From: Gordius sp. MW1
Lineage: Eukaryota; Nematomorpha; Gordioida; Gordea; Gordiidae
Assembly: GCA_964036665.1 (NCBI GenBank)
Contig: OZ038526.1
Location: 62,001-126,000 of the forward strand
Length of the DNA: 64,000 bases
Direction: 5' to 3'
Shown here: positions 9,893 through 24,380 of the stretch, piece after piece
Layout: the number at the start of each line of letters is the position of its first letter
Position numbering within the stretch: position 1 is the stretch's first letter
Notes under the pieces: generated by a model
Seen by the model: only the letters and a program-made list of their open reading frames with translations
The model's database searches: none
Told to the model about the DNA's origin: nothing
Program-made: the position numbers and the translations under genes

Positions 9893-11805
9893 AAAAATTT
9901 AGACAGAAATTTATCTAATATCCACAAATTTAGACAGAAATTTATAGAATATCCACAAATTTAGAGAGAAATTTCTAAAGAATCAAAATATTTAGACAGA
10001 AATTTATAGAATATCCACAAATTTAGAGAGAAATTTATAAAATCAAAAAATTTAGACAGAAATTTATAGAATATCCACAAATTTAGAGAGAAATTTATAA
10101 AGAATCAAAAAATTTAGACAGAAATTTATAGAATATCCACAAATTTAGACAGAAATTTACAAAGAATCAAACAATTTAGAAAGAAATTTATAGAATATCC
10201 ACAAATTTAGACAAAAATTTAAAAATAATCAAAAAATTTAGACAGAAATTTATCGAATATCCACAAATTTAGACAGAATTTATAGAATATCCACAAATTT
10301 AGAGAGAAATTTATAGAATATCCACAAATTTAGACAGAACTTTATCGAATATCCACAAATTTCGACAGAAATTTATAGAATTTCCACAAATTTAGACAAA
10401 AATTTAAAAATAATCAAAAAATTTAGACAGAAATTTATCGAATATCCACAAATTTAGACAGAAATTTATCGAATATCCACAAATTTAGACAGAAATTTAT
10501 AGAATATTGTCAAATTTAGAGAGAAATTTATAAAGAATCAAAAAATTTAGACAGAAATTTATAGAATATCCACAAATTTAGACAAAATTAAAAATAATCA
10601 AAAAATTTAGACAGAAATTTATAAAAAAAACCACAAATTTAGAGAGAAATTTATAGAATATCCACAAATTTAGAGAGAAATTTAAAAATAATCAAAAAAA
10701 TTTAGACAGAAATTTATCGAATATCCACAAAGTTAGACAGAAATTTATCGAATATCCACAAATTTAGACAGAAATTTATAGAATATCCACAAATTTAGAG
10801 AGAAATTTATAAAGAATCAAAAAATTTAGACAGAAATTTATAGAATACACAAATTTAGACAAAAATTTAAAAATAATCAACAAATTTAGACAGAAATTTA
10901 TCGAATATCCACAAATTTAGACAGAAATTTATAGAATATCCACAAATTTAGAGAGAAATTTATAGAATATCCACAAATTTAGAGAGAAATTTAAAAATAA
11001 TCAAAAAATTTAGACAGAAATTTATCGAATATCCACAAATTTAAACAGAAATTTATAGAATATCCACAAATTTAGAGAGAAATTTATAGAATATTCACAA
11101 ATTTAGACAGAACTTTATCGAATATCCACAAATTTAGACAGAAATTTATAGAATATCCACAAATTTAGAGAGAAATTTATAGAATATCCACAAATTTAGA
11201 GAGAAATTTAAAAATAATCAAAAAATTTAGACAGAAATTTATCGAATATCCACAAATTTAGACAGAAATTTATAGAATATCCACAAATTTAGAGAGAAAT
11301 TTATAGAATATCCACAAATTTAGACAGAACTTTATCGAATATCCACAAATTTAGACAGAAATTTATAGAATATCCACAAATTTAGACAGAAATTTATAGA
11401 ATATCCACAAATTTAGACAGAAATTTATGGAATATTTACAAATTTAGACAGAAATTTATCGAATATCCACAAATTTAGACAGAAATTTATAGAATATCCA
11501 CAAATTCAGACAGAAATTTATGGAATATCCACAAATTTAGACAGAAATTTATAGAATATTTTCAAATTTAGAGAGAAATAAAGAATCAAAAAATTTAGAC
11601 AGAAATTTATAGAATATACACAAATTTAGACAAAAATTAAAAATAATCAAAAAATTTAGACAGAAATTTATAGAATATCCACAAATTTACACAAAAATAT
11701 AAAAATAATCAAAAAATTTAGACAGAAATTTATAGAATATCAACAAATTTAGACAAAAATTTAAAAATAATCAAAAAATTTAGACAGAAATTTATCGAAT
11801 ATCAA
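9893..11805. repeat. Minisatellite array 4
   Basis: 1913 bp, same length and variant order as array 1. A small difference is ATATTCACAAAT near 11093 in place of ATATCCACAAAT. It ends with the 251-bp end block. Confidence 0.95.
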
Positions 11806-12662
11806 CCGTCTGTGGGATTTTCAACACGATAAAGAAGAAGAAGAAGCGTGAGTGGGCGTGAATTTTTTTTTAATACCACCGTGAGTGGGCGGGCCGTGAA
11901 TAAAAATTTGGGCCCGCGCCCAACATGCATACATAAACACATTGCATACATACATAAATACATTACATGGCCGTGAATAAAAATTTGGGCCCGCGCCCAA
12001 CATGCATACATACATACATAAACACATTGCATACATACATAAATACATTACATACGTACATACATACCTTAGTACATACATACATACATTGCATACATAA
12101 ATACATTGCAACATACATAAATACATTGTATACATACATATATATGTAGAAGATAGCTATATATAAGGATATTTTGCATATCTAATTCATGGTGGCTAAG
12201 AATGATTGTGCCAAATTTATTTTATGGATCTTTAAATGTGGTATACACAAATAAATAAATCATTATTTTTACATTTTACACATAATTTTACTTTTATTAT
12301 TCGTCTTCATCATATTTCGAAGCTATATGAAGTCTTAAGTTCAATCTTTTATACCGCCATCTATTATTTGTTTTAATTTAGATTTTTTTTAAGTTAATAA
12401 TTTTTGATTATAAAGAGAATTACATATTTTTTGTTGAAATTTGCCGATGTATATCTGAAACCATGGTTGTAAGTACTAAATCTTTGATTGAAAAATATGG
12501 CCAAAATTCTGATGTATTGTAAATTCTAAGATTCATTGGAGGAAACTAAAAAAACAATGAATAAATGCGTTGTCATAAAATTAAAAATTATGTGAAATTG
12601 AACGTATGTTTTACCCAGTAGCGTAGTGAGGGGGGGGATTTATAGATAAACAGAGAAATATT
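11806..12662. repeat. Satellite core, unit 5
   Basis: 857 bp, G8. Carries an A-to-C change at 12509 (AATTCTGATG), shared only with unit 7 (18061). Confidence 0.95.
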
Positions 12663-14363
12663 AAAAATTTAGACAGAAATTTATCTAATATCCACAAATT
12701 TAGACAGAAATTTATAGAATATCCACAAATTTAGAGAGAAATTTCTAAAGAATCAAAATATTTAGACAGAAATTTATAGAATATCCACAAATTTAGACAA
12801 AAATTTAAAAATAATCAAAAAATTTAGACAGAAATTTATCGAATATCCACAAATTTAGACAGACTTTATAGAATATCCACAAATTTAGAGAGAAATTTAT
12901 AGAATATCCACAAATTTAGACAGAACTTTATCGAATATCCACAAATTTCGACAGAAATTTATAGAATATCCACAAATTTAGACAAAAATTTAAAAATAAT
13001 CAAAAAATTTAGACAGAAATTTATCGAATATCCACAAATTTAGACAGAAATTTATCGAATATCCACAAATTTAGACAGAAATTTATAGAATATTGTCAAA
13101 TTTAGAGAGAAATTTTATAAAGAATCAAAAAATTTAGACAGAAATTTATAGAATATCCACAAATTTAGACAAAAATTAAAAATAATCAAAAAATTTATAC
13201 AGAAATTTATAAAAAAACCACAAATTTAGAGAGAAATTTATAGAATATCCACAAATTTAGAGAGAAATTTAAAAATAATCAAAAAAATTTAGACAGGAAT
13301 TTATCGAATATCCACAAAGTTAGACAGAAATTTATCGAATATCCACAAATTTAGACAGAAATTTATAGAATATCCACAAATTTAGAGAGAAATTTATAAA
13401 GAATCAAAAAATTTAGACAGAAATTTATAGAATATCCACAAATTTAGACAAAAATTTAAAAATAATCAACAAATTTAGACAGAAATTTATCGAATATCCA
13501 CAAATTTAGACAGAAATTTATAGAATATCCACAAATTTAGAGAGAAATTTATAGAATATCCACAAATTTAGAGAGAAATTTAAAAATAATCAAAAAATTT
13601 AGACAGAAATTTATAGAATATCCACAAATTTAGAGAGAAATTTATAAAGAATCAAAAAATTTAGACAGAAATTTATAGAATATCCACAAATTTAGACAGA
13701 AATTTATAAAGAATCAAAAAGTTTAGACACAAATTTATAGAATATCCACAAATTTAGACAAAAATTTAAAAATAATCAAAAAATTTAGACAGAAATTTAT
13801 CTAATATCCACAAATTTAGACAGAAATTTATAGAATATCCACAAATTTAGAGAGAAATTTATAGAATATCCACAAATTTAGACAGAAATTTATAGAATAT
13901 CCACAAATTTAGACAGAACTTTATAGAATATCCACAAATTTAGACAAAAATTTAAAAATAATCAAAAAATTCAGACAGAAATTTATGGAATATCCACAAA
14001 TTTAGACAGAAATTTATCGAATATCCACAAATTTAGACAGAAATTTATAGAATATCCACAAATTCAGACAGAAATTTATGGAATATCCACAAATTTAGAC
14101 AGAAATTTATAGAATATTTTCAAATTTAGAGAGAAATAAAGAATCAAAAAATTTAGACAGAAATTTATAGAATATACACAAATTTAGACAAAAATTAAAA
14201 ATAATCAAAAAATTTAGACAGAAATTTATAGAATATCCACAAATTTACACAAAAATATAAAAATAATCAAAAAATTTAGACAGAAATTTATAGAATATCA
14301 ACAAATTTAGACAAAAATTTAAAAATAATCAAAAAATTTAGACAGAAATTTATCGAATATCAA
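12663..14363. repeat. Minisatellite array 5
   Basis: 1701 bp, identical in length and apparently in variant order to array 7. It carries GACAGACTTTATAG, AATTTATACAG, GACAGGAATTTATCG and GTTTAGACACAAATTT. It ends with the 251-bp end block. Confidence 0.95.
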
Positions 14364-15224
14364 CCGTCTGTGGGATTTTCAACACGATAAAGAAGAAGAA
14401 GAAGCGTGAGTGGGCGTGAATTTTTTTTTAATACCACCGTGAGTGGGCGGGCCGTGAATAAAAATTTGGGCCCGCGCCCAACATGCATACATAAACACAT
14501 TGCATACATACATAAATACATTACATGGCCGTGAATAAAAATTTGGGACCGCGCCCAACATGCATACATACATACATAAACACATTGCATACATACATAA
14601 ATACATTACATACGTACATACATACCTTAGTACATACATACATACATTGCATACATAAATACATTGCAACATACATAAATACATTGTATACATACATATA
14701 TATGTAGAAGATAGCTATATATAAGGATATTTTGCATATCTAATTCATGGTGGCTAAGAATGATTGTGCCAAATTTATTTTATGGATCTTTAAATGTGGT
14801 ATACACAAATAAATAAATCATTATTTTTACATTTTACACATAATTTTACTTTTATTATTCGTCTTCATCATATTTCGAAGCTATATGAAGTCTTAAGTTC
14901 AATCTTTTATACCGCCATCTATTATTTGTTTTAATTTAGATTTTTTTTAAGTTAATAATTTTTGATTATAAAGAGAATTACATATTTTTTGTTGAAATTT
15001 GCCGATGTATATCTGAAACCATGGTTGTAAGTACTAAATCTTTGATTGAAAAATATGGCCAAAATTATGATGTATTGTAAATTCTAAGATTCATTGGAGG
15101 AAACTAAAAAAACAATGAATAAATGCGTTGTCATAAAATTAAAAATTATGTGAAATTGAACGTATGTTTTACCCAGTAGCGTAGTGAGGGGGGGGGGGGA
15201 TTTATAAATAAACAGAGAAATATT
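14364..15224. repeat. Satellite core, unit 6
   Basis: 861 bp, G12. A change in the second hairpin copy at 14548 (GGGACC) is private. A G-to-A change after the poly-G at 15207 (TTTATAAATAAAC) is shared with unit 8. Confidence 0.95.
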
Positions 15225-17357
15225 AAAAATTTAGACAGAAATTTATCTAATATCCACAAATTTAGACAGAAATTTATAGAATATCCACAAATTTAGAGAG
15301 AAATTTCTAAAGAATCAAAATATTTAGACAGAAATTTATAGAATATCCACAAATTTAGACAAAAATTTAAAAATAATCAAAAAAGTTAGACAGAAATTTA
15401 TCGAATATCCACAAATTTAGACAGAAATTTATAGAATATCCACAAATTTAGAGAGAAATTTATAAAGAATCAAAAAATTTAGACAGAAATTTATAGAATA
15501 TCCACAAATTTAGACAAAAATTTAAAAATAATCAACAAATTTAGACAGAAATTTATCGAATATCCACAAATTTAGACAGAAATTTATAGAATATCCACAA
15601 ATTTAGAGAGAAATTTATAGAATATCCACAAATTTAGAGAGAAATTTAAAAATAATCAAAAAATTTAGACAGAAATTTATAGAATATCCACAAATTTAGA
15701 GAGAAATTTATAAAGAATCAAAAAATTTAGACAGAAATTTATAGAATATCCACAAATTTAGACAGAAATTTATAAAGAATCAAAAAGTTTAGACACAAAT
15801 TTATAGAATATCCACAAATTTAGACAAAAATTTAAAAATAATCAAAAAATTTAGACAGAAATTTATCTAATATCCACAAATTTAGACAGAAATTTATAGA
15901 ATATCCACAAATTTAGAGAGAAATTTATAGAATATCCACAAATTTAGACAGAAATTTATAGAATATCCACAAATTTAGACAGAACTGTATAGAATATCCA
16001 CAAATTTAGACAAAAATTTATCGAATATCCACAAATTTAGACAGAAATTTATAGAATATTGTCAAATTTAGAGAGAAATTTATAAAGAATCAAAAAATTT
16101 AGACAGAAATTTATAGAATATCCACAAATTTAGACAAAATTAAAAATAATCAAAAAATTTAGACAGAAATTTATAAAAAAAACCACAAATTTAGAGAGAA
16201 ATTTATAGAATATCCACAAATTTAGAGAGAAATTTAAAAATAATCAAAAAAATTTAGACAGAAATTTATCGAATATCCACAAAGTTAGACAGAAATTTAT
16301 CGAATATCCACAAATTTAGACAGAAATTTATAGAATATCCACAAATTTAGAGAGAAATTTATAAAGAATCAAAAAATTTAGACAGAAATTTATAGAATAC
16401 ACAAATTTAGACAAAAATTTAAAAATAATCAACAAATTTAGACAGAAATTTATCGAATATCCACAAATTTAGACAGAAATTTATAGAATATCCACAAATT
16501 TAGAGAGAAATTTATAGAATATCCACAAATTTAGAGAGAAATTTAAAAATAATCAAAAAATTTAGACAGAAATTTATCGAATATCCACAAATTTAAACAG
16601 AAATTTATAGAATATCCACAAATTTAGAGAGAAATTTATAGAATATCCACAAATTTAGACAGAACTTTATCGAATATCCACAAATTTAGACAGAAATTTA
16701 TAGAATATCCACAAATTTAGAGAGAAATTTATAGAATATCCACAAATTTAGAGAGAAATTTAAAAATAATCAAAAAATTTAGACAGAAATTTATCGAATA
16801 TCCACAAATTTAGACAGAAATTTATAGAATATCCACAAATTTAGAGAGAAATTTATAGAATATCCACAAATTTAGACAGAACTTTATCGAATATCCACAA
16901 ATTTAGACAGAAATTTATAGAATATCCACAAATTTAGACAGAAATTTATAGAATATCCACAAATTTAGACAGAAATTTATGGAATATTTACAAATTTAGA
17001 CAGAAATTTATCGAATATCCACAAATTTAGACAGAAATTTATAGAATATCCACAAATTCAGACAGAAATTTATGGAATATCCACAAATTTAGACAGAAAT
17101 TTATAGAATATTTTCAAATTTAGAGAGAAATAAAGAATCAAAAAATTTAGACAGAAATTTATAGAATATACACAAATTTAGACAAAAATTAAAAATAATC
17201 AAAAAATTTAGACAGAAATTTATAGAATATCCACAAATTTACACAAAAATATAAAAATAATCAAAAAATTTAGACAGAAATTTATAGAATATCAACAAAT
17301 TTAGACAAAAATTTAAAAATAATCAAAAAATTTAGACAGAAATTTATCGAATATCAA
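15225..17357. repeat. Minisatellite array 6 (chimera)
   Basis: 2133 bp. The left part (15225-16020) follows array 8, including the rare GACAGAACTGTATAG. At about 16010-16022 a hybrid monomer (GACAAAAATTTA joined to TCGAATATCC) leads into 1337 bp that match the right part of arrays 1 and 4 (from 2117 and 10469), equal in length to the base. This is a recombination product of two array types. Confidence 0.93.
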
Positions 17358-18215
17358 CCGTCTGTGGGATTTTCAACACGATAAAGAAGAAGAAGAAGCG
17401 TGAGTGGGCGTGAATTTTTTTTTAATACCACCGTGAGTGGGCGGGCCGTGAATAAAAATTTGGGCCCGCGCCCAACATGCATACATAAACACATTGCATA
17501 CATACATAAATACATTACATGGCCGTGAATAAAAATTTGGGCCCGCGCCCAACATGCATACATACATACATAAACACATTGCATACATACATAAATACAT
17601 TACATACGTACATACATACCTTAGTACATACATACATACATTGCATACATAAATACATTGCAACATACATAAATACATTGTATACATACATATATATGTA
17701 GAAGATAGCTATATATAAGGATATTTTGCATATCTAATTCATGGTGGCTAAGAATGATTGTGCCAAATTTATTTTATGGATCTTTAAATGTGGTATACAC
17801 AAATAAATAAATCATTATTTTTACATTTTACACATAATTTTACTTTTATTATTCGTCTTCATCATATTTCGAAGCTATATGAAGTCTTAAGTTCAATCTT
17901 TTATACCGCCATCTATTATTTGTTTTAATTTAGATTTTTTTTAAGTTAATAATTTTTGATTATAAAGAGAATTACATATTTTTTGTTGAAATTTGCCGAT
18001 GTATATCTGAAACCATGGTTGTAAGTACTAAATCTTTGATTGAAAAATATGGCCAAAATTCTGATGTATTGTAAATTCTAAGATTCATTGGAGGAAACTA
18101 AAAAAACAATGAATAAATGCGTTGTCATAAAATTAAAAATTATGTGAAATTGAACGTATGTTTTACCCAGTAGCGTAGTGAGGGGGGGGGATTTATAGAT
18201 AAACAGAGAAATATT
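17358..18215. repeat. Satellite core, unit 7
   Basis: 858 bp, G9. Carries the AATTCTGATG change (18061) shared with unit 5. Confidence 0.95.
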
Positions 18216-19916
18216 AAAAATTTAGACAGAAATTTATCTAATATCCACAAATTTAGACAGAAATTTATAGAATATCCACAAATTTAGAGAGAAATTTCTA
18301 AAGAATCAAAATATTTAGACAGAAATTTATAGAATATCCACAAATTTAGACAAAAATTTAAAAATAATCAAAAAATTTAGACAGAAATTTATCGAATATC
18401 CACAAATTTAGACAGACTTTATAGAATATCCACAAATTTAGAGAGAAATTTATAGAATATCCACAAATTTAGACAGAACTTTATCGAATATCCACAAATT
18501 TCGACAGAAATTTATAGAATATCCACAAATTTAGACAAAAATTTAAAAATAATCAAAAAATTTAGACAGAAATTTATCGAATATCCACAAATTTAGACAG
18601 AAATTTATCGAATATCCACAAATTTAGACAGAAATTTATAGAATATTGTCAAATTTAGAGAGAAATTTTATAAAGAATCAAAAAATTTAGACAGAAATTT
18701 ATAGAATATCCACAAATTTAGACAAAAATTAAAAATAATCAAAAAATTTATACAGAAATTTATAAAAAAACCACAAATTTAGAGAGAAATTTATAGAATA
18801 TCCACAAATTTAGAGAGAAATTTAAAAATAATCAAAAAAATTTAGACAGGAATTTATCGAATATCCACAAAGTTAGACAGAAATTTATCGAATATCCACA
18901 AATTTAGACAGAAATTTATAGAATATCCACAAATTTAGAGAGAAATTTATAAAGAATCAAAAAATTTAGACAGAAATTTATAGAATATCCACAAATTTAG
19001 ACAAAAATTTAAAAATAATCAACAAATTTAGACAGAAATTTATCGAATATCCACAAATTTAGACAGAAATTTATAGAATATCCACAAATTTAGAGAGAAA
19101 TTTATAGAATATCCACAAATTTAGAGAGAAATTTAAAAATAATCAAAAAATTTAGACAGAAATTTATAGAATATCCACAAATTTAGAGAGAAATTTATAA
19201 AGAATCAAAAAATTTAGACAGAAATTTATAGAATATCCACAAATTTAGACAGAAATTTATAAAGAATCAAAAAGTTTAGACACAAATTTATAGAATATCC
19301 ACAAATTTAGACAAAAATTTAAAAATAATCAAAAAATTTAGACAGAAATTTATCTAATATCCACAAATTTAGACAGAAATTTATAGAATATCCACAAATT
19401 TAGAGAGAAATTTATAGAATATCCACAAATTTAGACAGAAATTTATAGAATATCCACAAATTTAGACAGAACTTTATAGAATATCCACAAATTTAGACAA
19501 AAATTTAAAAATAATCAAAAAATTCAGACAGAAATTTATGGAATATCCACAAATTTAGACAGAAATTTATCGAATATCCACAAATTTAGACAGAAATTTA
19601 TAGAATATCCACAAATTCAGACAGAAATTTATGGAATATCCACAAATTTAGACAGAAATTTATAGAATATTTTCAAATTTAGAGAGAAATAAAGAATCAA
19701 AAAATTTAGACAGAAATTTATAGAATATACACAAATTTAGACAAAAATTAAAAATAATCAAAAAATTTAGACAGAAATTTATAGAATATCCACAAATTTA
19801 CACAAAAATATAAAAATAATCAAAAAATTTAGACAGAAATTTATAGAATATCAACAAATTTAGACAAAAATTTAAAAATAATCAAAAAATTTAGACAGAA
19901 ATTTATCGAATATCAA
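18216..19916. repeat. Minisatellite array 7
   Basis: 1701 bp, a near-copy of array 5 with the same rare monomers. It ends with the 251-bp end block. Confidence 0.95.
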
Positions 19917-20775
19917 CCGTCTGTGGGATTTTCAACACGATAAAGAAGAAGAAGAAGCGTGAGTGGGCGTGAATTTTTTTTTAATACCACCGTGAGTGGG
20001 CGGGCCGTGAATAAAAATTTGGGCCCGCGCCCAACATGCATACATAAACACATTGCATACATACATAAATACATTACATGGCCGTGAATAAAAATTTGGG
20101 CCCGCGCCCAACATGCATACATACATACATAAACACATTGCATACATACATAAATACATTACATACGTACATACATACCTTAGTACATACATACATACAT
20201 TGCATACATAAATACATTGCAACATACATAAATACATTGTATACATACATATATATGTAGAAGATAGCTATATATAAGGATATTTTGCATATCTAATTCA
20301 TGGTGGCTAAGAATGATTGTGCCAAATTTATTTTATGGATCTTTAAATGTGGTATACACAAATAAATAAATCATTATTTTTACATTTTACACATAATTTT
20401 ACTTTTATTATTCGTCTTCATCATATTTCGAAGCTATATGAAGTCTTAAGTTCAATCTTTTATACCGCCATCTATTATTTGTTTTAATTTAGATTTTTTT
20501 TAAGTTAATAATTTTTGATTATAAAGAGAATTACATATTTTTTGTTGAAATTTGCCGATGTATATCTGAAACCATGGTTGTAAGTACTAAATCTTTGATT
20601 GAAAAATATGGCCAAAATTATGATGTATTGTAAATTCTAAGATTCATTGGAGGAAACTAAAAAAACAATGAATAAATGCGTTGTCATAAAATTAAAAATT
20701 ATGTGAAATTGAACGTATGTTTTACCCAGTAGCGTAGTGAGGGGGGGGGGATTTATAAATAAACAGAGAAATATT
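19917..20775. repeat. Satellite core, unit 8
   Basis: 859 bp, G10. Shares TTTATAAATAAAC after the poly-G (20758) with unit 6. Confidence 0.95.
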
Positions 20776-21980
20776 AAAAATTTAGACAGAAATTTATCTA
20801 ATATCCACAAATTTAGACAGAAATTTATAGAATATCCACAAATTTAGAGAGAAATTTCTAAAGAATCAAAATATTTAGACAGAAATTTATAGAATATCCA
20901 CAAATTTAGACAAAAATTTAAAAATAATCAAAAAAGTTAGACAGAAATTTATCGAATATCCACAAATTTAGACAGAAATTTATAGAATATCCACAAATTT
21001 AGAGAGAAATTTATAAAGAATCAAAAAATTTAGACAGAAATTTATAGAATATCCACAAATTTAGACAAAAATTTAAAAATAATCAACAAATTTAGACAGA
21101 AATTTATCGAATATCCACAAATTTAGACAGAAATTTATAGAATATCCACAAATTTAGAGAGAAATTTATAGAATATCCACAAATTTAGAGAGAAATTTAA
21201 AAATAATCAAAAAATTTAGACAGAAATTTATAGAATATCCACAAATTTAGAGAGAAATTTATAAAGAATCAAAAAATTTAGACAGAAATTTATAGAATAT
21301 CCACAAATTTAGACAGAAATTTATAAAGAATCAAAAAGTTTAGACACAAATTTATAGAATATCCACAAATTTAGACAAAAATTTAAAAATAATCAAAAAA
21401 TTTAGACAGAAATTTATCTAATATCCACAAATTTAGACAGAAATTTATAGAATATCCACAAATTTAGAGAGAAATTTATAGAATATCCACAAATTTAGAC
21501 AGAAATTTATAGAATATCCACAAATTTAGACAGAACTGTATAGAATATCCACAAATTTAGACAAAAATTTAAAAATAATCAAAAAATTCAGACAGAAATT
21601 TATGGAATATCCACAAATTTAGACAGAAATTTATCGAATATCCACAAATTTAGACAGAAATTTATAGAATATCCACAAATTCAGACAGAAATTTATGGAA
21701 TATCCACAAATTTAGACAGAAATTTATAGAATATTTTCAAATTTAGAGAGAAATAAAGAATCAAAAAATTTAGACAGAAATTTATAGAATATACACAAAT
21801 TTAGACAAAAATTAAAAATAATCAAAAAATTTAGACAGAAATTTATAGAATATCCACAAATTTACACAAAAATATAAAAATAATCAAAAAATTTAGACAG
21901 AAATTTATAGAATATCAACAAATTTAGACAAAAATTTAAAAATAATCAAAAAATTTAGACAGAAATTTATCGAATATCAA
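20776..21980. repeat. Minisatellite array 8
   Basis: 1205 bp. Short array. Its left ~800 bp match array 6 up to and including GACAGAACTGTATAG (about 21531), then it continues directly to the end region. It is a parental-type sequence for the left half of array 6. It ends with the 251-bp end block. Confidence 0.94.
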
Positions 21981-22752
21981 CCGTCTGTGGGATTTTCAAC
22001 ACGATAAAGAAGAAGAAGAAGCGTGAGTGGGCGTGAATTTTTTTTTAATACCACCGTGAGTGGGCGGGCCGTGAATAAAAATTTGGGCCCGCGCCCAACA
22101 TGCATACATAAACACATTGCATACATACATAAATACATTACATACGTACATACATACCTTAGTACATACATACATACATTGCATACATAAATACATTGCA
22201 ACATACATAAATACATTGTATACATACATATATATGTAGAAGATAGCTATATATAAGGATATTTTGCATATCTAATTTATGGTGGCTAAGAATGATTGTG
22301 CCAAATTTATTTTATGGATCTTTAAATGTGGTATACACAAATAAATAAATCATTATTTTTACATTTTACACATAATTTTACTTTTATTATTCGTCTTCAT
22401 CATATTTCGAAGCTATATGAAGTCTTAAGTTCAATCTTTTATACCGCCATCTATTATTTGTTTTAATTTAGATTTTTTTTAAGTTAATAATTTTTGATTA
22501 TAAAGAGAATTACATATTTTTTGTTGAAATTTGCCGATGTATATCTGAAACCATGGTTGTAAGTACTAAATCTTTGATTGAAAAATATGGCCAAAATTAT
22601 GATGTATTGTAAATTCTAAGATTCATTGGAGGAAACTAAAAAAACAATGAATAAATGCGTTGTCATAAAATTAAAAATTATGTGAATTGAACGTATGTTT
22701 TACCCAGTAGCGTAGTGAGGGGGGGGGATTTATAGATAAACAGAGAAATATT
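21981..22752. repeat. Satellite core, unit 9 (85-bp deletion)
   Basis: 772 bp, G9. Only one copy of the hairpin/CATA direct repeat is present (22068-22144 region); 85 bp are missing. There are also a C-to-T change at 22278 (CTAATTTATGG) and loss of one A near 22686 (GTGAATTGAAC). It is the most divergent core in the window. Confidence 0.95.
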
Positions 22753-24380
22753 AAAAATTTAGACAGAAATTTATCTAATATCCACAAAACAGAAATTTTT
22801 AGAATATCCACAAATTTAGAGAGAAATTTCTAAAGAATCAAAAAATTTAGACAGAAATTTAAAAATAATCAAAAAATTCAGACAGAAATTTATGGAATAT
22901 CCACAAATTTAGACAGAAATTTATCGAATATCCACAAATTTAGACAGAAATTTATAGAATATCCACAAATTCAGACAGAAATTTATGGAATATCCACAAA
23001 TTTAGACAGAAATTTATAGAATATTTTCAAATTTAGAGAGAAATAAAGAATCAAAAAATTTAGACAGAAATTTATAGAATATACACAAATTTAGACAAAA
23101 ATTAAAAATAATCAAAAAATTTAGACAGAAATTTATAGAATATCCACAAATTTACACAAAAATATAAAAATAATCAAAAAATTTAGACAGAAATTTATAG
23201 AATATCCACAAATTTAGACAAAAATTTAAAAATAATCAAAAAATTTAGACAGAAATTTATCGAATATCCACAAATTTAGACAGAAATTTATAGAATATTG
23301 TCAAATTTAGAGAGAAATTTATAAAGAATCAAAAAATTTAGACAGAAATTTATAGAATATCCACAAATTTAGACAAAATTAAAAATAATCAAAAAATTTA
23401 GAGAGAAATTTATAAAAAAACCACAAATTTAGAGAGAAATTTATAGAATATCCACAAATTTAGAGAGAAATTTAAAAATAATCAAAAAAATTTAGACAGA
23501 AATTTATCGAATATCCACAAAGTTAGACAGAAATTTATCGAATATCCACAAATTTAGACAGAAATTTATAGAATATCCACAAATTTAGAGAGAAATTTAT
23601 AAAGAATCAAAAAATTTAGACAGAAATTTATAGAATATCCACAAATTTAGACAAAAATTTAAAAATAATCAACATATTTAGACAGAAATTTATCGAATAT
23701 CCACAAATTTAGACAGAAATTTATAGAATATCCACAAATTTAGAGAGAAATTTATAGAATATCCACAAATTTAGAGAGAAATTTAAAAATAATCAAAAAA
23801 TTTAGACAGAAATTTATCGAATATCCACAAATTTAGACAGAAATTTATAGAATATCCACAAATTTAGAGAGAAATTTATAGAATATCCACAAATTTAGAC
23901 AGAACTTTATCGAATATCCACAAATTTAGACAGAAATTTATAGAATATCCACAAATTTAGAGAGAAATTTATAGAATATCCACAAATTTAGACAAAAATT
24001 TAAAAATAATCAAAAAATTCAGACAGAAATTTATGGAATATCCACAAATTTTGACAGAAATTTATAGAATATTTTCAAATTTAGAGAGAAATAAAGAATC
24101 AAAAAATTTAGACAGAAATTTATAGAATATACACAAATTTAGACAAAAATTAAAAATAATCAAAAAATTTAGACAGAAATTTATAGAATATCCACAAATT
24201 TACACAAAAATATAAAAATAATCAAAAAATTTAGACAGAAATTTATAGAATATCCACCAATTTAGACAAAAATTTAAAAATAATCAAAAAATTTAGACAG
24301 AAATTTATCGAATATCAACAAATTTAGACAAAAATTTAAAAATAATCAAAAAATTTAGACAGAAATTTATCGAATATCAA
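22753..24380. repeat. Minisatellite array 9 (contains an internal end block)
   Basis: 1628 bp. The left block has the shortened junction CCACAAAACAGAAATTTTT shared with arrays 11, 12, 15 and 16. Soon after, at about 23020-23205, it contains a copy of the end block normally found only next to a core. The array then resumes and ends with the usual 313-bp end block (24068-24380). Confidence 0.93.
23020..23205. repeat. Ectopic copy of the array end block
   Basis: The run AATATTTTCAAATTT, AGAGAGAAATAAAG, ATACACAAATTT, TTACACAAAAATATAAA appears here in the order otherwise seen only immediately left of a core, but no core follows. It then passes into ordinary monomers. Confidence 0.85.
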
